A stretch of 64,000 nt of DNA from Cupriavidus basilensis (GCF_008801925.2 NZ_CP062803.1:1364001-1428000), one strand, 5' to 3'; counted from the first letter of the stretch, positions 27,085 to 36,527 are shown. Numbers and translations: made by a program. The notes: a model not told the origin generated them from the sequence alone.

Positions 27085-29175
27085 ATGTTTCGTTCCCTGT
27101 TCCGCAAATGGCGCGAGTCGCGCAATGCCAGCCTGCAACTCGACGCAATCCTGGCGGCAGCGGACCCGGAGGCGCCGCTGGCGGACCGTAACGGCTGGCT
27201 GATCGAGCTGGGCTACTGGATCCGGCGCGACGGGCTGCCAGGCGCCGAAGGCGTGGCGGCCGACAAGAGCCGCCGGGAGCACGTGCGGCTGCGCTACCTG
27301 CTGCAGGTGCTTGGCCGCAATCCGGAAGTGGCGGGGCGCTTTGCCCACATGGTGCGTTCCATCGTGCGCGATAACGATCCGGTCACGTTGCTCTGCGACA
27401 CCGGCGTGGCTTCCCACCCGGGCTTCTGGAGCGAGGTGCTGAACCGGCTGCAGGCGCGGTTCCTGCCGCCGCCGCCCAACCTTAGCGATATGGCGGGCCT
27501 GTTCGCGCTGCTGTTTATCGATGACAACGATGCCGACTGGGTCGAGGCGCTCGATGGCGACCTGCTCGAGCGGCTGGCTGCCGTGCTGCGCACCGACGAC
27601 CCGCAGGCGCCGGATGACGCTGCCGCGCCGCCCGAATGGGATCGTTTCGACCGCACGCTGGCCACCAGCATCCAGGTGCTGGTCAGCCAGGTGCGTGCTA
27701 CCGGGCTGAGTCAGGCGATTCGCTCGCGCCTCAAGGGCAAGGTGCAGGACACGCCGTTTTTCCGCCTGGACAGCGCCGTGCAAGCCCTGTGCGAAGAGGA
27801 GGAAGCGCCGCGTGGCGACGAGGCTTTTGCGCACCGGCTCAACTATTTCCGCGCGCTGCTCGATGGCTGCCACCAGGCGGCTCAGCGCGTGTACGACGAC
27901 CTGGAGGAGAACGGCGTCTCGGTGGAGGTGGTGTTCCAGATCGAGCGCATGAAGGTCCGGCTCGCGCGCATCGAGCTGTTGCTGGCCACCTGGGTCGAGC
28001 CGCAGCGGCGTGGCCGGCATGCCCACCTGATCGCGGCGCTGATCCGCTCCACCCAGGCGCGGCGCAGCATCGGGCACCTGGCGGGCACTTCGTTTTCGCA
28101 ACTGGCGCGCAAGGTGGTCGAGCGCTCGGCCGAGACCGGCGAGCACTACATCACGCGCGATCGCCGCGAGTATCGCGAGCTGATGCAGGCCGCTGCCGGC
28201 GGCGGCTTGATCACCGTCGGCACGGTCTATCTCAAGTTCCTGATCTATGGGCTGCACCTGGACAAGTTCATCGAGGGCCTGCTGGCCTCGCTCAACTATG
28301 CGGGCAGCTTCCTGGTGATCCACTTCGCGCATTTCACGCTGGCCACCAAGCAGCCGGCGATGACCGGCCCGGCGCTGGCGCACCGGCTCGATGCGGTCGG
28401 CAAGCCGGAGGGGCGGGAGATCTTCGTTGATGACACCATCGCCATGATCCGCTCAAACGCCGCGGCGATTTTCGGCAACCTGGCGGTGGTGTTCCCGGTG
28501 GCGATGGGCGTCCAGTGGCTCGCCAACCGCCTCCTGGGCGCCAACCTGATCACACCCGCCAAGGCGATTGCCACCATCGAGTCGTTTTCCATTCTTGGCC
28601 CCACGCCGATCTACGCGATCTTCACGGGGGTACTCTTGTGGCTGTCCAGCCTCGTGGCGGGCTGGGCCGACAACTGGTTCGCGCTGCACAAGGTGCATGA
28701 CGTAATGGCGTACAACCGCCGCCTGCGCTATGTGCTGGGCGCGCAGGGCGCCACGCGGATGGCGGACTTCTGGAAACGCAATATGTCGGGGATCGCTGCC
28801 AATGTGTCGCTGGGGCTGCTGCTCGGGCTGGGACCGGAGATCCTCAGCTTCTTCGGCCCCCACATGGAAGTGCGGCACGTCACATTGTCGACCGGCTCGG
28901 TGGGCGCCGCGATCGGCGTGCTGGGCTTTGCCGTGCTGAAGATGCCCTCGTTCTGGCTGGCGGTGGCGGGCATTGCGCTGATGGGGCTGCTGAACGTCGC
29001 GGTGAGCTTCGCGCTGGCCTTCAATATGGCGTTGCGCTCGCGCAGCCTGCGCCGGGTGGATCGCCGGGCGCTGAGTTCAGCCGTGCGGCGGCGCATACTG
29101 AAACACCCCTGGTCGCTGATCGTGCCGCCGCGCGCGCCCGTTGGCGCGGCCTCGGCGGAGCAGGGGCAGGTTTGA
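27085..29175 (+). CDS. Membrane protein of the so-called site-specific recombinase family (PF10136-like)
   Basis: 696 residues. The first half (to about 370) is soluble and helical. The second half holds about six to seven hydrophobic segments (for example GGLITVGTVYLKFLIYGL, IFGNLAVVFPVAMGVQWLA, PTPIYAIFTGVLLWLSSLVA, ANVSLGLLLGLG, and two more after about 605), then a basic tail. Proteins with this layout are labelled 'site-specific recombinase' in databases, but I see neither the Ser nor the Tyr recombinase active site, and a multi-pass membrane half argues against such a role. The function is unknown. It is followed by the isc promoter. Confidence 0.75.
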   Translation: MFRSLFRKWRESRNASLQLDAILAAADPEAPLADRNGWLIELGYWIRRDGLPGAEGVAADKSRREHVRLRYLLQVLGRNPEVAGRFAHMVRSIVRDNDPVTLLCDTGVASHPGFWSEVLNRLQARFLPPPPNLSDMAGLFALLFIDDNDADWVEALDGDLLERLAAVLRTDDPQAPDDAAAPPEWDRFDRTLATSIQVLVSQVRATGLSQAIRSRLKGKVQDTPFFRLDSAVQALCEEEEAPRGDEAFAHRLNYFRALLDGCHQAAQRVYDDLEENGVSVEVVFQIERMKVRLARIELLLATWVEPQRRGRHAHLIAALIRSTQARRSIGHLAGTSFSQLARKVVERSAETGEHYITRDRREYRELMQAAAGGGLITVGTVYLKFLIYGLHLDKFIEGLLASLNYAGSFLVIHFAHFTLATKQPAMTGPALAHRLDAVGKPEGREIFVDDTIAMIRSNAAAIFGNLAVVFPVAMGVQWLANRLLGANLITPAKAIATIESFSILGPTPIYAIFTGVLLWLSSLVAGWADNWFALHKVHDVMAYNRRLRYVLGAQGATRMADFWKRNMSGIAANVSLGLLLGLGPEILSFFGPHMEVRHVTLSTGSVGAAIGVLGFAVLKMPSFWLAVAGIALMGLLNVAVSFALAFNMALRSRSLRRVDRRALSSAVRRRILKHPWSLIVPPRAPVGAASAEQGQV

Positions 29176-29190
29176 TGCGATGCGGCAGGG

Positions 29191-29215
29191 GTACTTGACT
29201 GAATTAGTCGACTTC
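29191..29215. promoter_or_regulatory. IscR-type operator 1
   Basis: Palindromic TTGACT-GAAT-TAGTCGA core with flanks TAC and CTT. This resembles the type 1 IscR site, which binds the [2Fe-2S] form. It covers the -35 element of the isc promoter. Confidence 0.7.
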
Positions 29216-29224
29216 TTTTATACT
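29195..29224 (+). promoter_or_regulatory. isc operon promoter
   Basis: -35 TTGACT (29195-29200), 18-base spacer, -10 TATACT (29219-29224), 32 bases before the iscR ATG. Both boxes lie inside the IscR-type palindromes, as expected for an autorepressed promoter. Confidence 0.7.
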
Positions 29225-29245
29225 TGACCAAAATGATCAAGTACT
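29219..29245. promoter_or_regulatory. IscR-type operator 2
   Basis: TACTTGA-N8-TCAAGTA is a perfect inverted repeat (29221-29242) with outer A/T flanks, overlapping the -10 box and the likely transcription start. It is the second IscR-type site in tandem with operator 1. Confidence 0.7.
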
Positions 29246-29255
29246 CCCCAGCATC

Positions 29256-29810
29256 ATGAGACTGACGACCAAAGGCCGCTTCGCGGTAACCGCCATGATT
29301 GACCTGGCCATGCGCCAGGATCAGGGCCCCGTTACGCTAGCGGGCATCAGCCAGCGCCAGAAAATATCCCTCTCTTACCTCGAGCAGCTCTTCGGTAAGC
29401 TGCGCCGCCACGAGATCGTGGAAAGCGTGCGCGGCCCGGGCGGCGGCTACAGTCTTGCCCGCAAGGCGGAAAACGTGACGGTCGCCGACATCATCATCGC
29501 GGTCGATGAGCCGCTCGACGCCACGCAATGCGGCGGAAAGGGTAATTGTAACGGAGATGAGGGAACCGGTCGCTGCATGACCCACGAACTGTGGGCCACG
29601 CTGAACCAGAAAATGGTCGAGTATCTCGATTCCGTCTCCCTGAAGAACCTGGTCGACCAGCAGCGCGCCAAATGTCCCGCGGTGTTGCACGACATGCGCG
29701 AGGAGTCTGCTGCGCAAACCGTGGCCGCGCCGATCGGCAAGGCGGACAAGCAGGAAAAGCCCGCGCGTGCGCGGGTGGTGAATTCGGTTTTCAGCCTGGC
29801 TCAGTCGTAA
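29256..29810 (+). CDS. iscR: Fe-S cluster assembly regulator IscR
   Basis: IscR senses [2Fe-2S] supply and represses the isc operon when clusters are plentiful. 184 residues: an Rrf2 winged helix (MRLTTKGRFAVTAMIDLA, LSYLEQLFGKLRR), then cluster ligands Cys92, Cys98, Cys107 and His110. E. coli has Cys92/98/104 and His107, so the loop here is three residues longer. The C-terminal tail (about 145-184) is Ala/Lys-rich. No good Shine-Dalgarno sequence precedes the ATG. Two palindromes at its promoter imply autoregulation. Confidence 0.96.
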   Translation: MRLTTKGRFAVTAMIDLAMRQDQGPVTLAGISQRQKISLSYLEQLFGKLRRHEIVESVRGPGGGYSLARKAENVTVADIIIAVDEPLDATQCGGKGNCNGDEGTGRCMTHELWATLNQKMVEYLDSVSLKNLVDQQRAKCPAVLHDMREESAAQTVAAPIGKADKQEKPARARVVNSVFSLAQS

Positions 29811-29878
29811 GACGGGCAGCCGGCAAGAGAACAGAGAGCAACGTCAAGCATAGCGGTCCCTAAAAGGCAGTCATAACG

Positions 29879-31096
29879 ATGAGCACCCCACATTTCCCCA
29901 TCTACATGGATTACTCAGCCACCACGCCGGTAGACCCGCGCGTGGCGGACAAGATGATTCCGTACTTGCGTGAACAGTTCGGCAACCCGGCTTCGCGCAG
30001 CCACGCCTACGGCTGGGATGCCGAGCGCGCGGTGGAAGAAGCGCGTGAGCAGGTGGCGGCACTGGTGGGCGCCGATCCGCGCGAGATTGTGTGGACATCG
30101 GGCGCAACCGAGTCCAACAACCTCGCCATCAAGGGCGCGGCCAATTTCTATTCGGGCAAGGGCAAGCACCTGATCACGGTGAAGACCGAGCACAAGGCTG
30201 TGCTCGACACCACTCGTGAGCTGGAGCGCCAGGGCTTCGAGGTGACCTACCTCGACGTGCAGGAAAACGGCCTGGTCGACATCGAAGTGCTCAAGGCGGC
30301 GATCCGCCCTGACACGATCCTGGTGTCGGTGATGCTGGTCAACAACGAGATCGGGGTGATCCAGGACGTGGCGCAGATCGGCGAGATCTGCCGCGCCAAG
30401 GGCATCATCTTCCATTGCGACGCGGCCCAGGCCACCGGCAAGGTGGCGATCGACCTGAACACGCTGAAGTGCGACCTGATGTCGTTCTCGGCACACAAGA
30501 CCTACGGCCCGAAGGGCGTGGGCGCGCTGTACGTACGCCGCAAGCCGCGCGTGCGCCTGGAAGCGCAGATGCACGGCGGCGGTCACGAGCGCGGCATGCG
30601 TTCGGGCACGCTGGCCACGCATCAGATCGTGGGCATGGGCGAAGCCTTCCGCATCGCCCGTGAGGAAATGGCCACGGAAAACGAACGTATCCGCATGTTG
30701 CGCGATCGCCTGTGGCGTGGCCTGTCGGGCATGGAAGAGGTCTACCTGAACGGCGACCTGGAACAACGCGTGCCGCATAACCTCAATGTCAGCTTCAACT
30801 TCGTCGAAGGCGAATCGCTGATCATGGCGATCAAGGACGTGGCGGTGTCGTCGGGCTCGGCTTGCACCTCGGCGTCGCTGGAGCCTTCGTACGTGCTGCG
30901 CGCCCTGGGCCGCAACGACGAACTCGCGCACAGTTCCATCCGCTTCACGGTGGGCCGTTTCACCACCGAGGAAGAAGTCGATTACACCGTGGAACTGCTC
31001 AAGAGCAAGATCGCCAAGCTGCGCGATTTGTCGCCGCTGTGGGAAATGTTCAAGGACGGTGTGGACCTGAATTCCATCCAGTGGGCTGCGCACTAA
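29879..31096 (+). CDS. iscS: Cysteine desulfurase IscS
   Basis: IscS takes sulfur from cysteine and hands it as persulfide to IscU, ThiI, TusA and others. 405 residues with the PLP lysine Lys207 ([12 protein letters not shown]), the PLP histidine in [10 protein letters not shown], and the mobile-loop catalytic Cys329 ([17 protein letters not shown]). The C-terminal helix ending [13 protein letters not shown] is the IscU-binding tail. It is second in the isc operon, 68 bases after iscR. Confidence 0.98.
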   Translation: MSTPHFPIYMDYSATTPVDPRVADKMIPYLREQFGNPASRSHAYGWDAERAVEEAREQVAALVGADPREIVWTSGATESNNLAIKGAANFYSGKGKHLITVKTEHKAVLDTTRELERQGFEVTYLDVQENGLVDIEVLKAAIRPDTILVSVMLVNNEIGVIQDVAQIGEICRAKGIIFHCDAAQATGKVAIDLNTLKCDLMSFSAHKTYGPKGVGALYVRRKPRVRLEAQMHGGGHERGMRSGTLATHQIVGMGEAFRIAREEMATENERIRMLRDRLWRGLSGMEEVYLNGDLEQRVPHNLNVSFNFVEGESLIMAIKDVAVSSGSACTSASLEPSYVLRALGRNDELAHSSIRFTVGRFTTEEEVDYTVELLKSKIAKLRDLSPLWEMFKDGVDLNSIQWAAH

Positions 31097-31158
31097 GCAC
31101 CAGGCGCCAAGACCCACGCAAGACCCCATAAATACCGATACGCCAAGAGGTAGCCAAA

Positions 31159-31560
31159 ATGTCATACAGCACCAAGGTTCTCGACCACTATGAAAACCCC
31201 CGCAACGTTGGCTCGTTCGACAAGAACGACGATGCCGTGGGCACCGGCATGGTTGGCGCGCCCGCTTGCGGCGACGTCATGAAGCTGCAGATCAAGGTCA
31301 ACGAAGCTGGCGTGATCGAAGACGCCAAGTTCAAGACCTATGGCTGCGGCTCGGCCATCGCGTCCTCCTCGCTCGTGACCGAATGGGTCAAGGGCAAGAC
31401 CGTGGATCAGGCACTGGAAATCAAGAACACGCACATCGCCGAAGAACTGGCGTTGCCGCCGGTGAAGATCCACTGCTCCATCCTGGCCGAAGATGCCATC
31501 AAGGCAGCGGTCGAGGACTACAAGAAGAAGCACGAAGGCGCCGAACAGAAGGCCGCCTGA
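31159..31560 (+). CDS. iscU: Fe-S cluster scaffold IscU
   Basis: IscU is the scaffold on which [2Fe-2S] clusters are built. 133 residues with ligands Cys37, Cys63 and Cys106, plus Asp39 in PACGDVM. The LPPVK motif (99-103) recognised by the HscA chaperone is intact, which agrees with hscB-hscA downstream. It lies in the isc operon between iscS and iscA. Confidence 0.98.
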   Translation: MSYSTKVLDHYENPRNVGSFDKNDDAVGTGMVGAPACGDVMKLQIKVNEAGVIEDAKFKTYGCGSAIASSSLVTEWVKGKTVDQALEIKNTHIAEELALPPVKIHCSILAEDAIKAAVEDYKKKHEGAEQKAA

Positions 31561-31591
31561 TTTGCGCGTTCAATCAAGGGATGAAGCAGCG

Positions 31592-31912
31592 ATGATCACG
31601 CTTACCGAGAAGGCCGCCAAGCATGTGGCGCGCTACCTGGACCGCCGGGGCAAGGGCGTTGGCCTGCGCCTTGGCGTCAAGACCACCGGCTGCTCGGGCC
31701 TGGCCTACAAGCTGGAGTACGTCGACGACCTGTTGCCGGAAGACAGCGTGTTCGAGTCGCACGGCATCAAGGTGATCGTCGATCCCAAGAGCTTGCCGTA
31801 TATCGATGGCACCGAGCTCGATTTCGCGCGTGAAGGCCTGAACGAGGGGTTCCGCTTCAACAACCCCAACGTCAAGGATGAGTGCGGTTGCGGAGAGTCG
31901 TTCCGGGTTTGA
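31592..31912 (+). CDS. iscA: A-type Fe-S carrier IscA
   Basis: 106 residues from the ATG at 31592. The three conserved cysteines are present: Cys34 (TTGCSGLAY), Cys98 and Cys100 (DECGCGESF). IscA takes clusters from IscU to target enzymes, mainly [4Fe-4S]. The open frame upstream to 31493 overlaps iscU and is not used. Confidence 0.97.
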   Translation: MITLTEKAAKHVARYLDRRGKGVGLRLGVKTTGCSGLAYKLEYVDDLLPEDSVFESHGIKVIVDPKSLPYIDGTELDFAREGLNEGFRFNNPNVKDECGCGESFRV

Positions 31913-31940
31913 GCGTGCTGGCATCAGCACGCCGGATACG

Positions 31941-32174
31941 ATGAAACGCAGCATTGTCGGCTTTCACCAGGACGAGGAAAGCCACTGGGTGGCGGAACTC
32001 GATTGCGGGCATGGCCAGCATATGCGCCATGATCCGCCCTGGCAGATGCGTCCGTGGACGCTGACGCCGCAGGGGCGTGCGGCCAGGATGGGCGAGCTGG
32101 TGAACTGCCTGAAATGCGATCGGGCGGAGCCGCCGGCTGATTGGGCGGGCAGCGGCGCAAAGCGCGCTGCCTGA
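31941..32174 (+). CDS. DUF3565 small Cys/His protein inside the isc operon
   Basis: 77 residues from the ATG at 31941 ([20 protein letters not shown]), 28 bases after iscA. Two metal-like clusters are visible: CGHGQHMRH (residues 23-31) and CLKC near residue 57, with the conserved [10 protein letters not shown] between them, the pattern of DUF3565. This suggests a zinc-ribbon or small Fe-binding protein. Its function is unknown. It is not part of the textbook isc operon, and it is the last gene before a terminator-like hairpin, so it is expressed with iscRSUA. Confidence 0.8.
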   Translation: MKRSIVGFHQDEESHWVAELDCGHGQHMRHDPPWQMRPWTLTPQGRAARMGELVNCLKCDRAEPPADWAGSGAKRAA

Positions 32175-32246
32175 CCGGATCGGCCGCCACATTGCTGCGG
32201 CCTGTGCCGCGCGGTCAGCGCGCCGCTTTCACGCTGAAGGAAGTTC

Positions 32247-32273
32247 AAAGGGGCGGCGCAGCCGCTCCTTTTT
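32247..32273 (+). terminator. Terminator-like hairpin inside the isc operon, before hscB
   Basis: AAAGGGGCGGC pairs with GCCGCTCCTTT (one G-U pair) around a three-base loop and ends in TTTTT. This is a full intrinsic terminator, only 14 bases before the hscB start. Either it lowers expression of the chaperone half of the operon or it is read through under some condition. Confidence 0.75.
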
Positions 32274-32286
32274 GTTGGGGAAGGTG

Positions 32287-32805
32287 TTGAAAGACGATTA
32301 TTTCGCGCTGTTCGGCCTGCCGGTCGGATATGCAGTCGACGAGGCGGCGCTGGACGCCGCCTACCTGACCGTGCAATCGCAGGCGCACCCGGATCGCTTC
32401 GCCAATGCCGGCGATGCCGAGCGGCGCGTGGCCATGCAATGGGCCGCGCATGCCAACGAGGCGTACCGCACGCTGCGCCAGCCGCTCAAGCGCGCGATCT
32501 ACCTGCTGACGCTGCGTGGTGTGGACATCCAGGCTGAGAGCAATACTGCCATGGCGCCCGCCTTCCTGATGCAGCAGATGGAATGGCGCGAGGCCCTGCA
32601 GGAAGCAGTTGAAGAGAAGGATGTCGCGCGCCTCGATGCGCTGCTGCGTGAGTTGCGTGGCGAGAAGCGCGAGCGCCACGCGGCGCTGGGTGCGCTGCTC
32701 GATGCCGGCGATAACGCGGGTGCCGGCAGCGCGGCCAGGCAATTGATGTTCATCGAGAAAATCGAGCACGACACCAGCGAGGCGATCGACCGCCTGGAAG
32801 GCTAG
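32287..32805 (+). CDS. hscB: J-type co-chaperone HscB
   Basis: HscB brings IscU to HscA and stimulates its ATPase. 172 residues with an N-terminal J-domain carrying HPD at 34-36 ([10 protein letters not shown]) and a C-terminal three-helix domain. The start is unclear: the frame opens at TTG 32272, which lies in a terminator T-run. GTG 32284 and TTG 32287 follow GGGGAAGG. TTG at 32287 gives [10 protein letters not shown], the usual family N-terminus, so I use it. The non-ATG start just after a hairpin implies low translation. Confidence 0.93.
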   Translation: MKDDYFALFGLPVGYAVDEAALDAAYLTVQSQAHPDRFANAGDAERRVAMQWAAHANEAYRTLRQPLKRAIYLLTLRGVDIQAESNTAMAPAFLMQQMEWREALQEAVEEKDVARLDALLRELRGEKRERHAALGALLDAGDNAGAGSAARQLMFIEKIEHDTSEAIDRLEG

Positions 32806-32877
32806 GGTCCCGAGGGACTCCAGCGCCGCCAGGCAAGTTCGCCCCAGCCATGCCACAATGGCGCCCCGGCGCAAAGC

Positions 32878-32901
32878 CGGCCTGTGCGACGGGCCGTTTT
32901 T
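32878..32901 (+). terminator. Weak terminator-like hairpin between hscB and hscA
   Basis: CGGCC-N9-GGCCG five-pair stem followed by TTTTT, 28 bases before the hscA ATG. The stem is short, so it is probably an attenuating rather than an absolute stop. Confidence 0.4.
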
Positions 32902-32928
32902 GCCACCGCACAATATAGAAGATTCATC

Positions 32929-34791
32929 ATGGCACTGCTCCAGATCTCCGAACCCGGCATGTCGCCGGCACCCCACCAGAAGCGGCTCGCGGTCGGCATC
33001 GACCTTGGCACCACCAATTCGCTGGTGGCAGCGGTTCGCAACAGCATTCCCGAAGTCCTGACCGACGAAAGCGGCCGCGCGCTGCTGCCTTCGGTCGTGC
33101 GCTACCTGCCCAAGGGTACGCAGATCGGCTACCGCGCGCAGGAAGAAGCGGTGCACGACCCCAAGAACACCATCGTCTCGGTCAAGCGCTTCATGGGGCG
33201 CGGCCTGCGCGACGTCGCACATATCGAGCACAGCCCCTACGATTTCGTCGACGCGCCCGGGATGGTGCAGATCAAGACCGCGGCCGGCGTGAAAAGTCCG
33301 GTGGAAGTCTCGGCGGAAATCCTGGCCACGCTGCGCCAGCGTGCCGAGGATTCGCTTGGCGACGAGCTCGTCGGCGCGGTGATTACGGTGCCCGCCTATT
33401 TTGACGACGCCCAGCGCCAGGCCACCAAGGATGCCGCGCAGCTCGCCGGCCTTGAAGTGCTGCGCCTGCTCAACGAGCCGACCGCGGCAGCCATCGCCTA
33501 TGGCCTGGACAACGCTTCCGAGGGCATCTACGCGGTGTACGACCTCGGCGGCGGCACCTTCGATATCTCCATCCTCAAGCTCAGCCGGGGCGTGTTCGAA
33601 GTGCTGGCCACCGGCGGCGATTCCGCACTGGGCGGCGACGATTTCGACCAGCGCCTGATGTGCTGGATCGTCGAGCAGGCTGGCCTGCAACCGCTGTCTG
33701 CCGAAGATATGCGCCTGCTGATGGTGCGCTCCCGCGCGGCCAAGGAAGCGTTGTCGTCGGCTGATTCGACCGTGATCGATGCCGTGCTGAACAGCGGCGA
33801 GATCGTGCACCTGACGCTGCCGGCCTCGACCTTTGTCGAGCTGACCGCGCCGCTGGTGCAAAAGACCCTGTCGCCTGTGCGCAAGGCGCTGCGCGATGCC
33901 GGCGTCGCGGCGGACGAGGTCAAGGGCGTCGTGCTGGTTGGCGGCGCAACCCGCATTCCTTCCATCCGCAAGGCGGTGGGAGATTTCTTCGGCCAGCCGC
34001 CGCTGACCAACCTCGACCCGGACAAGGTCGTGGCCCTGGGCGCGGCCATGCAGGCCAACCTGCTGGCCGGCAACGGCGCCCCCGGCGAGGACTGGCTGCT
34101 GCTGGACGTGATCCCGCTATCACTGGGCGTGGAAACCATGGGTGGCCTGGTCGAGAAGATCATTCCGCGCAACAGCACCATCCCAGTCGCCCGCGCGCAG
34201 GAATTCACCACGTTCAAGGACGGCCAGACGGCCATCGCCATCCACGTGCTGCAAGGCGAGCGCGAACTGGCGAGCGATTGCCGCTCGCTGGCGCGCTTCG
34301 AGTTGCGCGGCATCCCGCCGATGGTGGCCGGCGCCGCACGCATTCGCGTGACGTACCAGGTTGATGCCGACGGGCTGCTGTCGGTCTTCGCGCGCGAGAC
34401 GCAATCCGGTGTGGAGGCGACCATCACCGTCAAGCCGTCCTACGGCCTCGCCGACGACGAGATCGCCCGCATGCTACAGGACAGCTTCCGTGAAGCCGAG
34501 CACGACATGAAGAGCCGTGCGCTGGCGGAGGAACGCGTGGACGCCGCGCGCCTCATCGAAGCCACGCGCCGCGCGCTGGAACTCGATGGCGACCTGCTCT
34601 CGGCCGAGGAACGTGCCGACGTGGAGCGCCTGATCACGGCCGCGAGCGACATTGCCGCAGGCGAAGATCACCACGCCATCAAGACAGCGGTGGAAGCGCT
34701 GTCCCGCGGCACCGACGAATTCGCCGCCCGCCGGATGGACCGCTCGATCAAGAGCGCGCTGGCCGGTCGCAAGGTGCAGGACCTGGGCTGA
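32929..34791 (+). CDS. hscA: Fe-S assembly chaperone HscA
   Basis: HscA is the specialised Hsp70 that pulls on the IscU LPPVK motif to release its cluster. 620 residues from the ATG at 32929. Hsp70 signatures are visible: [13 protein letters not shown] (phosphate 1), [20 protein letters not shown] (phosphate 2) and [14 protein letters not shown], followed by a substrate domain ([17 protein letters not shown]). It is shorter than DnaK, lacking much of the lid, as usual for HscA. It pairs with hscB upstream and fdx downstream. Confidence 0.97.
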   Translation: MALLQISEPGMSPAPHQKRLAVGIDLGTTNSLVAAVRNSIPEVLTDESGRALLPSVVRYLPKGTQIGYRAQEEAVHDPKNTIVSVKRFMGRGLRDVAHIEHSPYDFVDAPGMVQIKTAAGVKSPVEVSAEILATLRQRAEDSLGDELVGAVITVPAYFDDAQRQATKDAAQLAGLEVLRLLNEPTAAAIAYGLDNASEGIYAVYDLGGGTFDISILKLSRGVFEVLATGGDSALGGDDFDQRLMCWIVEQAGLQPLSAEDMRLLMVRSRAAKEALSSADSTVIDAVLNSGEIVHLTLPASTFVELTAPLVQKTLSPVRKALRDAGVAADEVKGVVLVGGATRIPSIRKAVGDFFGQPPLTNLDPDKVVALGAAMQANLLAGNGAPGEDWLLLDVIPLSLGVETMGGLVEKIIPRNSTIPVARAQEFTTFKDGQTAIAIHVLQGERELASDCRSLARFELRGIPPMVAGAARIRVTYQVDADGLLSVFARETQSGVEATITVKPSYGLADDEIARMLQDSFREAEHDMKSRALAEERVDAARLIEATRRALELDGDLLSAEERADVERLITAASDIAAGEDHHAIKTAVEALSRGTDEFAARRMDRSIKSALAGRKVQDLG

Positions 34792-34833
34792 TCCCCGAGG
34801 CCAATCGCACCCTATTTATATCCAGGACATTCC

Positions 34834-35172
34834 ATGCCACAGATCATCGTATTGCCCCACGTCGAACTCTGCCCCGAAGGGGCTGTGTTCGAGGCCAAAG
34901 CCGGTACCAGCATTTGCGACGCGTTGCTCAGCAACGGCATCGAGATCGAGCACGCCTGCGAGAAGTCCTGCGCGTGCACCACCTGCCACGTGGTGGTGCG
35001 CGAGGGCTTCAACTCGCTGGAAGAGGCCGAAGAGAAAGAGGAAGACCTGCTCGACAAGGCCTGGGGCCTGGAGCCCAACTCGCGCCTGTCCTGCCAGGCC
35101 CTGGTGGCCGACAGCGACCTCACCGTGCAGATCCCCAAGTACACGATCAACCATGCCAAGGAAGAGCATTAA
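34834..35172 (+). CDS. fdx: [2Fe-2S] ferredoxin of the isc system
   Basis: 112 residues of the adrenodoxin-type ferredoxin that supplies electrons for cluster building on IscU/IscS. Ligands Cys42, Cys48, Cys51 and Cys87 have the same spacing as E. coli Fdx, with the extra non-ligand Cys46 (HACEKSCACTTCHV). The acidic stretch EEAEEKEEDLLDKA is the partner-docking helix. It lies 42 bases after hscA. Confidence 0.97.
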   Translation: MPQIIVLPHVELCPEGAVFEAKAGTSICDALLSNGIEIEHACEKSCACTTCHVVVREGFNSLEEAEEKEEDLLDKAWGLEPNSRLSCQALVADSDLTVQIPKYTINHAKEEH

Positions 35173-35238
35173 GCGCGGCGCGCTTGCCGGCTTGCTCGCC
35201 TGACCAGAGTTGACCAGAACTGACCGGAGAGAATACCC

Positions 35239-35433
35239 ATGAAGTGGACCGACACCTACGAGATCGCCGCCGCCCTGTACGACAAGTACCCGGACGTGGA
35301 TCCCACCACCATCCGCTTCACCGACCTGCACCGCTGGGTCATGGAGCTGGACGGCTTTGCCGATGCGGCCGATCGCTCGGGCGAGAAGATTCTGGAAGCG
35401 ATTCAATCCGCCTGGATTGAAGAAGCGGAATAA
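35239..35433 (+). CDS. iscX: Fe-S assembly modulator IscX
   Basis: 64 residues, small and acidic (MKWTDTYEIAAALYDKYPDVDP, then RFTDLHRWVMELDGF). IscX binds IscS and is proposed to act as an iron-dependent brake or iron donor. A good GGAGA ribosome site is present. It is the last gene of the isc operon, closed by a strong terminator. Confidence 0.95.
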   Translation: MKWTDTYEIAAALYDKYPDVDPTTIRFTDLHRWVMELDGFADAADRSGEKILEAIQSAWIEEAE

Positions 35434-35442
35434 GGGCCGGAA

Positions 35443-35476
35443 CGAAAAAAAACCGCGGAAACGCGGTTTTTTTTCG
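35443..35476. terminator. Bidirectional terminator after iscX
   Basis: CGAAAAAAAACCGCG pairs with CGCGGTTTTTTTTCG around a GAAA tetraloop. The long A- and T-runs serve both iscX and the convergent glycine-zipper gene. Confidence 0.95.
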
Positions 35477-35493
35477 CCGTTGCGGATGCCGGT

Positions 35494-36255
35494 TCAGCCA
35501 GCGACCAGCTGGCCATCCTGCATGTGCACACGTTCCCCGATCTGCACGCCCGGATCGGCTTGATACGTGAAGGTGCGGTGGCTGCCGTTGTCCATCTGCA
35601 CGCGGACCTGGTAGCTGGTGTCCTTGCGCACGGTCTTCTCGATCTGGTTGCCGGCAAAGCCGCCGCCCACGGCACCGGCCACGGTGCCCAGGATACGGCC
35701 ATTGCCCTTGCCGATCTGGTTGCCGAGCAGGCCGCCGATGACCGCGCCGCCTACCGCGCCCAGGCCAGTGGCCGGCTTGGGCGCTTCGATCGGGGTGATG
35801 GCGACGACGCGGCCGGCATACGCACTGCCTTGCGCCGGCTGGCGTTCGGCATAGGCGCCGTTGTCATTGCGGCTGGCCGCGGGGCCATAGCCTGCATCGC
35901 GGCTGGCGCTGCTGCGCTCCTGGGCGCGGCGTGCAGCGGGTGCCGGTGCCGGTGCGGCCGGGGCAACGGGCGCCTGCGCCAGGTTCGCGGCATCGGGCGG
36001 CCGCGTGGTGCTGCCCGGCGCCGGCAGTTGCGCGGTGTCGGCGCCATTGGCGGCGACAGGCGCGGTCAGGGACGGCTGCGATCCCTGCATGGCCTTGCTG
36101 GTAGGCAGCACGCCGGTCATGGCGGCGACCGCTGTCAGGCTGGCGATCACGATGGCTACCGCGGCGGCGCCGACCAGCGGATGCAGCCGGCGTTGGGTGG
36201 GCAGGGAAGCGGGCATGGCAGGCTCGTTGGATTGGTGCAAGGTCGGATTCGACAT
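35494..36255 (-). CDS. Glycine-zipper 2TM domain envelope protein
   Basis: 253 residues with AGGA eight bases before the ATG. One N-terminal membrane helix (about 27-47) is not followed by a clear cleavage site, so the protein is probably anchored in the inner membrane. A Pro/Ala-rich disordered stretch follows (about 60-145). Residues about 163-205 form a glycine zipper (GLGAVGGAVIGGLLGNQIGK, GTVAGAVGGGFAGNQIEK) as in 17-kDa antigen/SlyB-type proteins, and the C-terminus is a small beta domain. The role is probably envelope integrity. It faces iscX. Confidence 0.82.
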   Translation of the reverse strand: MSNPTLHQSNEPAMPASLPTQRRLHPLVGAAAVAIVIASLTAVAAMTGVLPTSKAMQGSQPSLTAPVAANGADTAQLPAPGSTTRPPDAANLAQAPVAPAAPAPAPAARRAQERSSASRDAGYGPAASRNDNGAYAERQPAQGSAYAGRVVAITPIEAPKPATGLGAVGGAVIGGLLGNQIGKGNGRILGTVAGAVGGGFAGNQIEKTVRKDTSYQVRVQMDNGSHRTFTYQADPGVQIGERVHMQDGQLVAG

Positions 36256-36454
36256 ATTGTTTTCCTCGCAAAACGCAGCCGGTCAGGGGTACTGATGGCT
36301 AGCGATTCGATGGACCTAGTTTGGCCCAATTCACTGCCATTTTCCGTTTGAATTTGTAAGTTTCTGTAGGCTGAAATCTTCTTTTAAATCATGAGCTTGG
36401 CTGCAAAAATGCATGGCCTTCTCGGCCTGTGTTTGTAACAAACTCGCTGCCACA

Positions 36455-36493
36455 AGCAAAAAGCCCCACCAAAAATCGGTGGGGCTTTTTGCT
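36455..36493 (-). terminator. Intrinsic terminator after lysS
   Basis: AGCAAAAAGCCCCACC pairs with GGTGGGGCTTTTTGCT (16 pairs, seven-base loop), 35 bases after the lysS stop on the minus strand. It can work in both directions. Confidence 0.92.
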
Positions 36494-36527
36494 GTGCGCG
36501 GCGGCCCGGCGAGGCCGTCGCGCCGCG

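Noticed and set aside
32272..32286. TTG at 32272 as the hscB start
   Set aside because: It lies in the T-run of a terminator hairpin, and the resulting N-terminus does not match the family.
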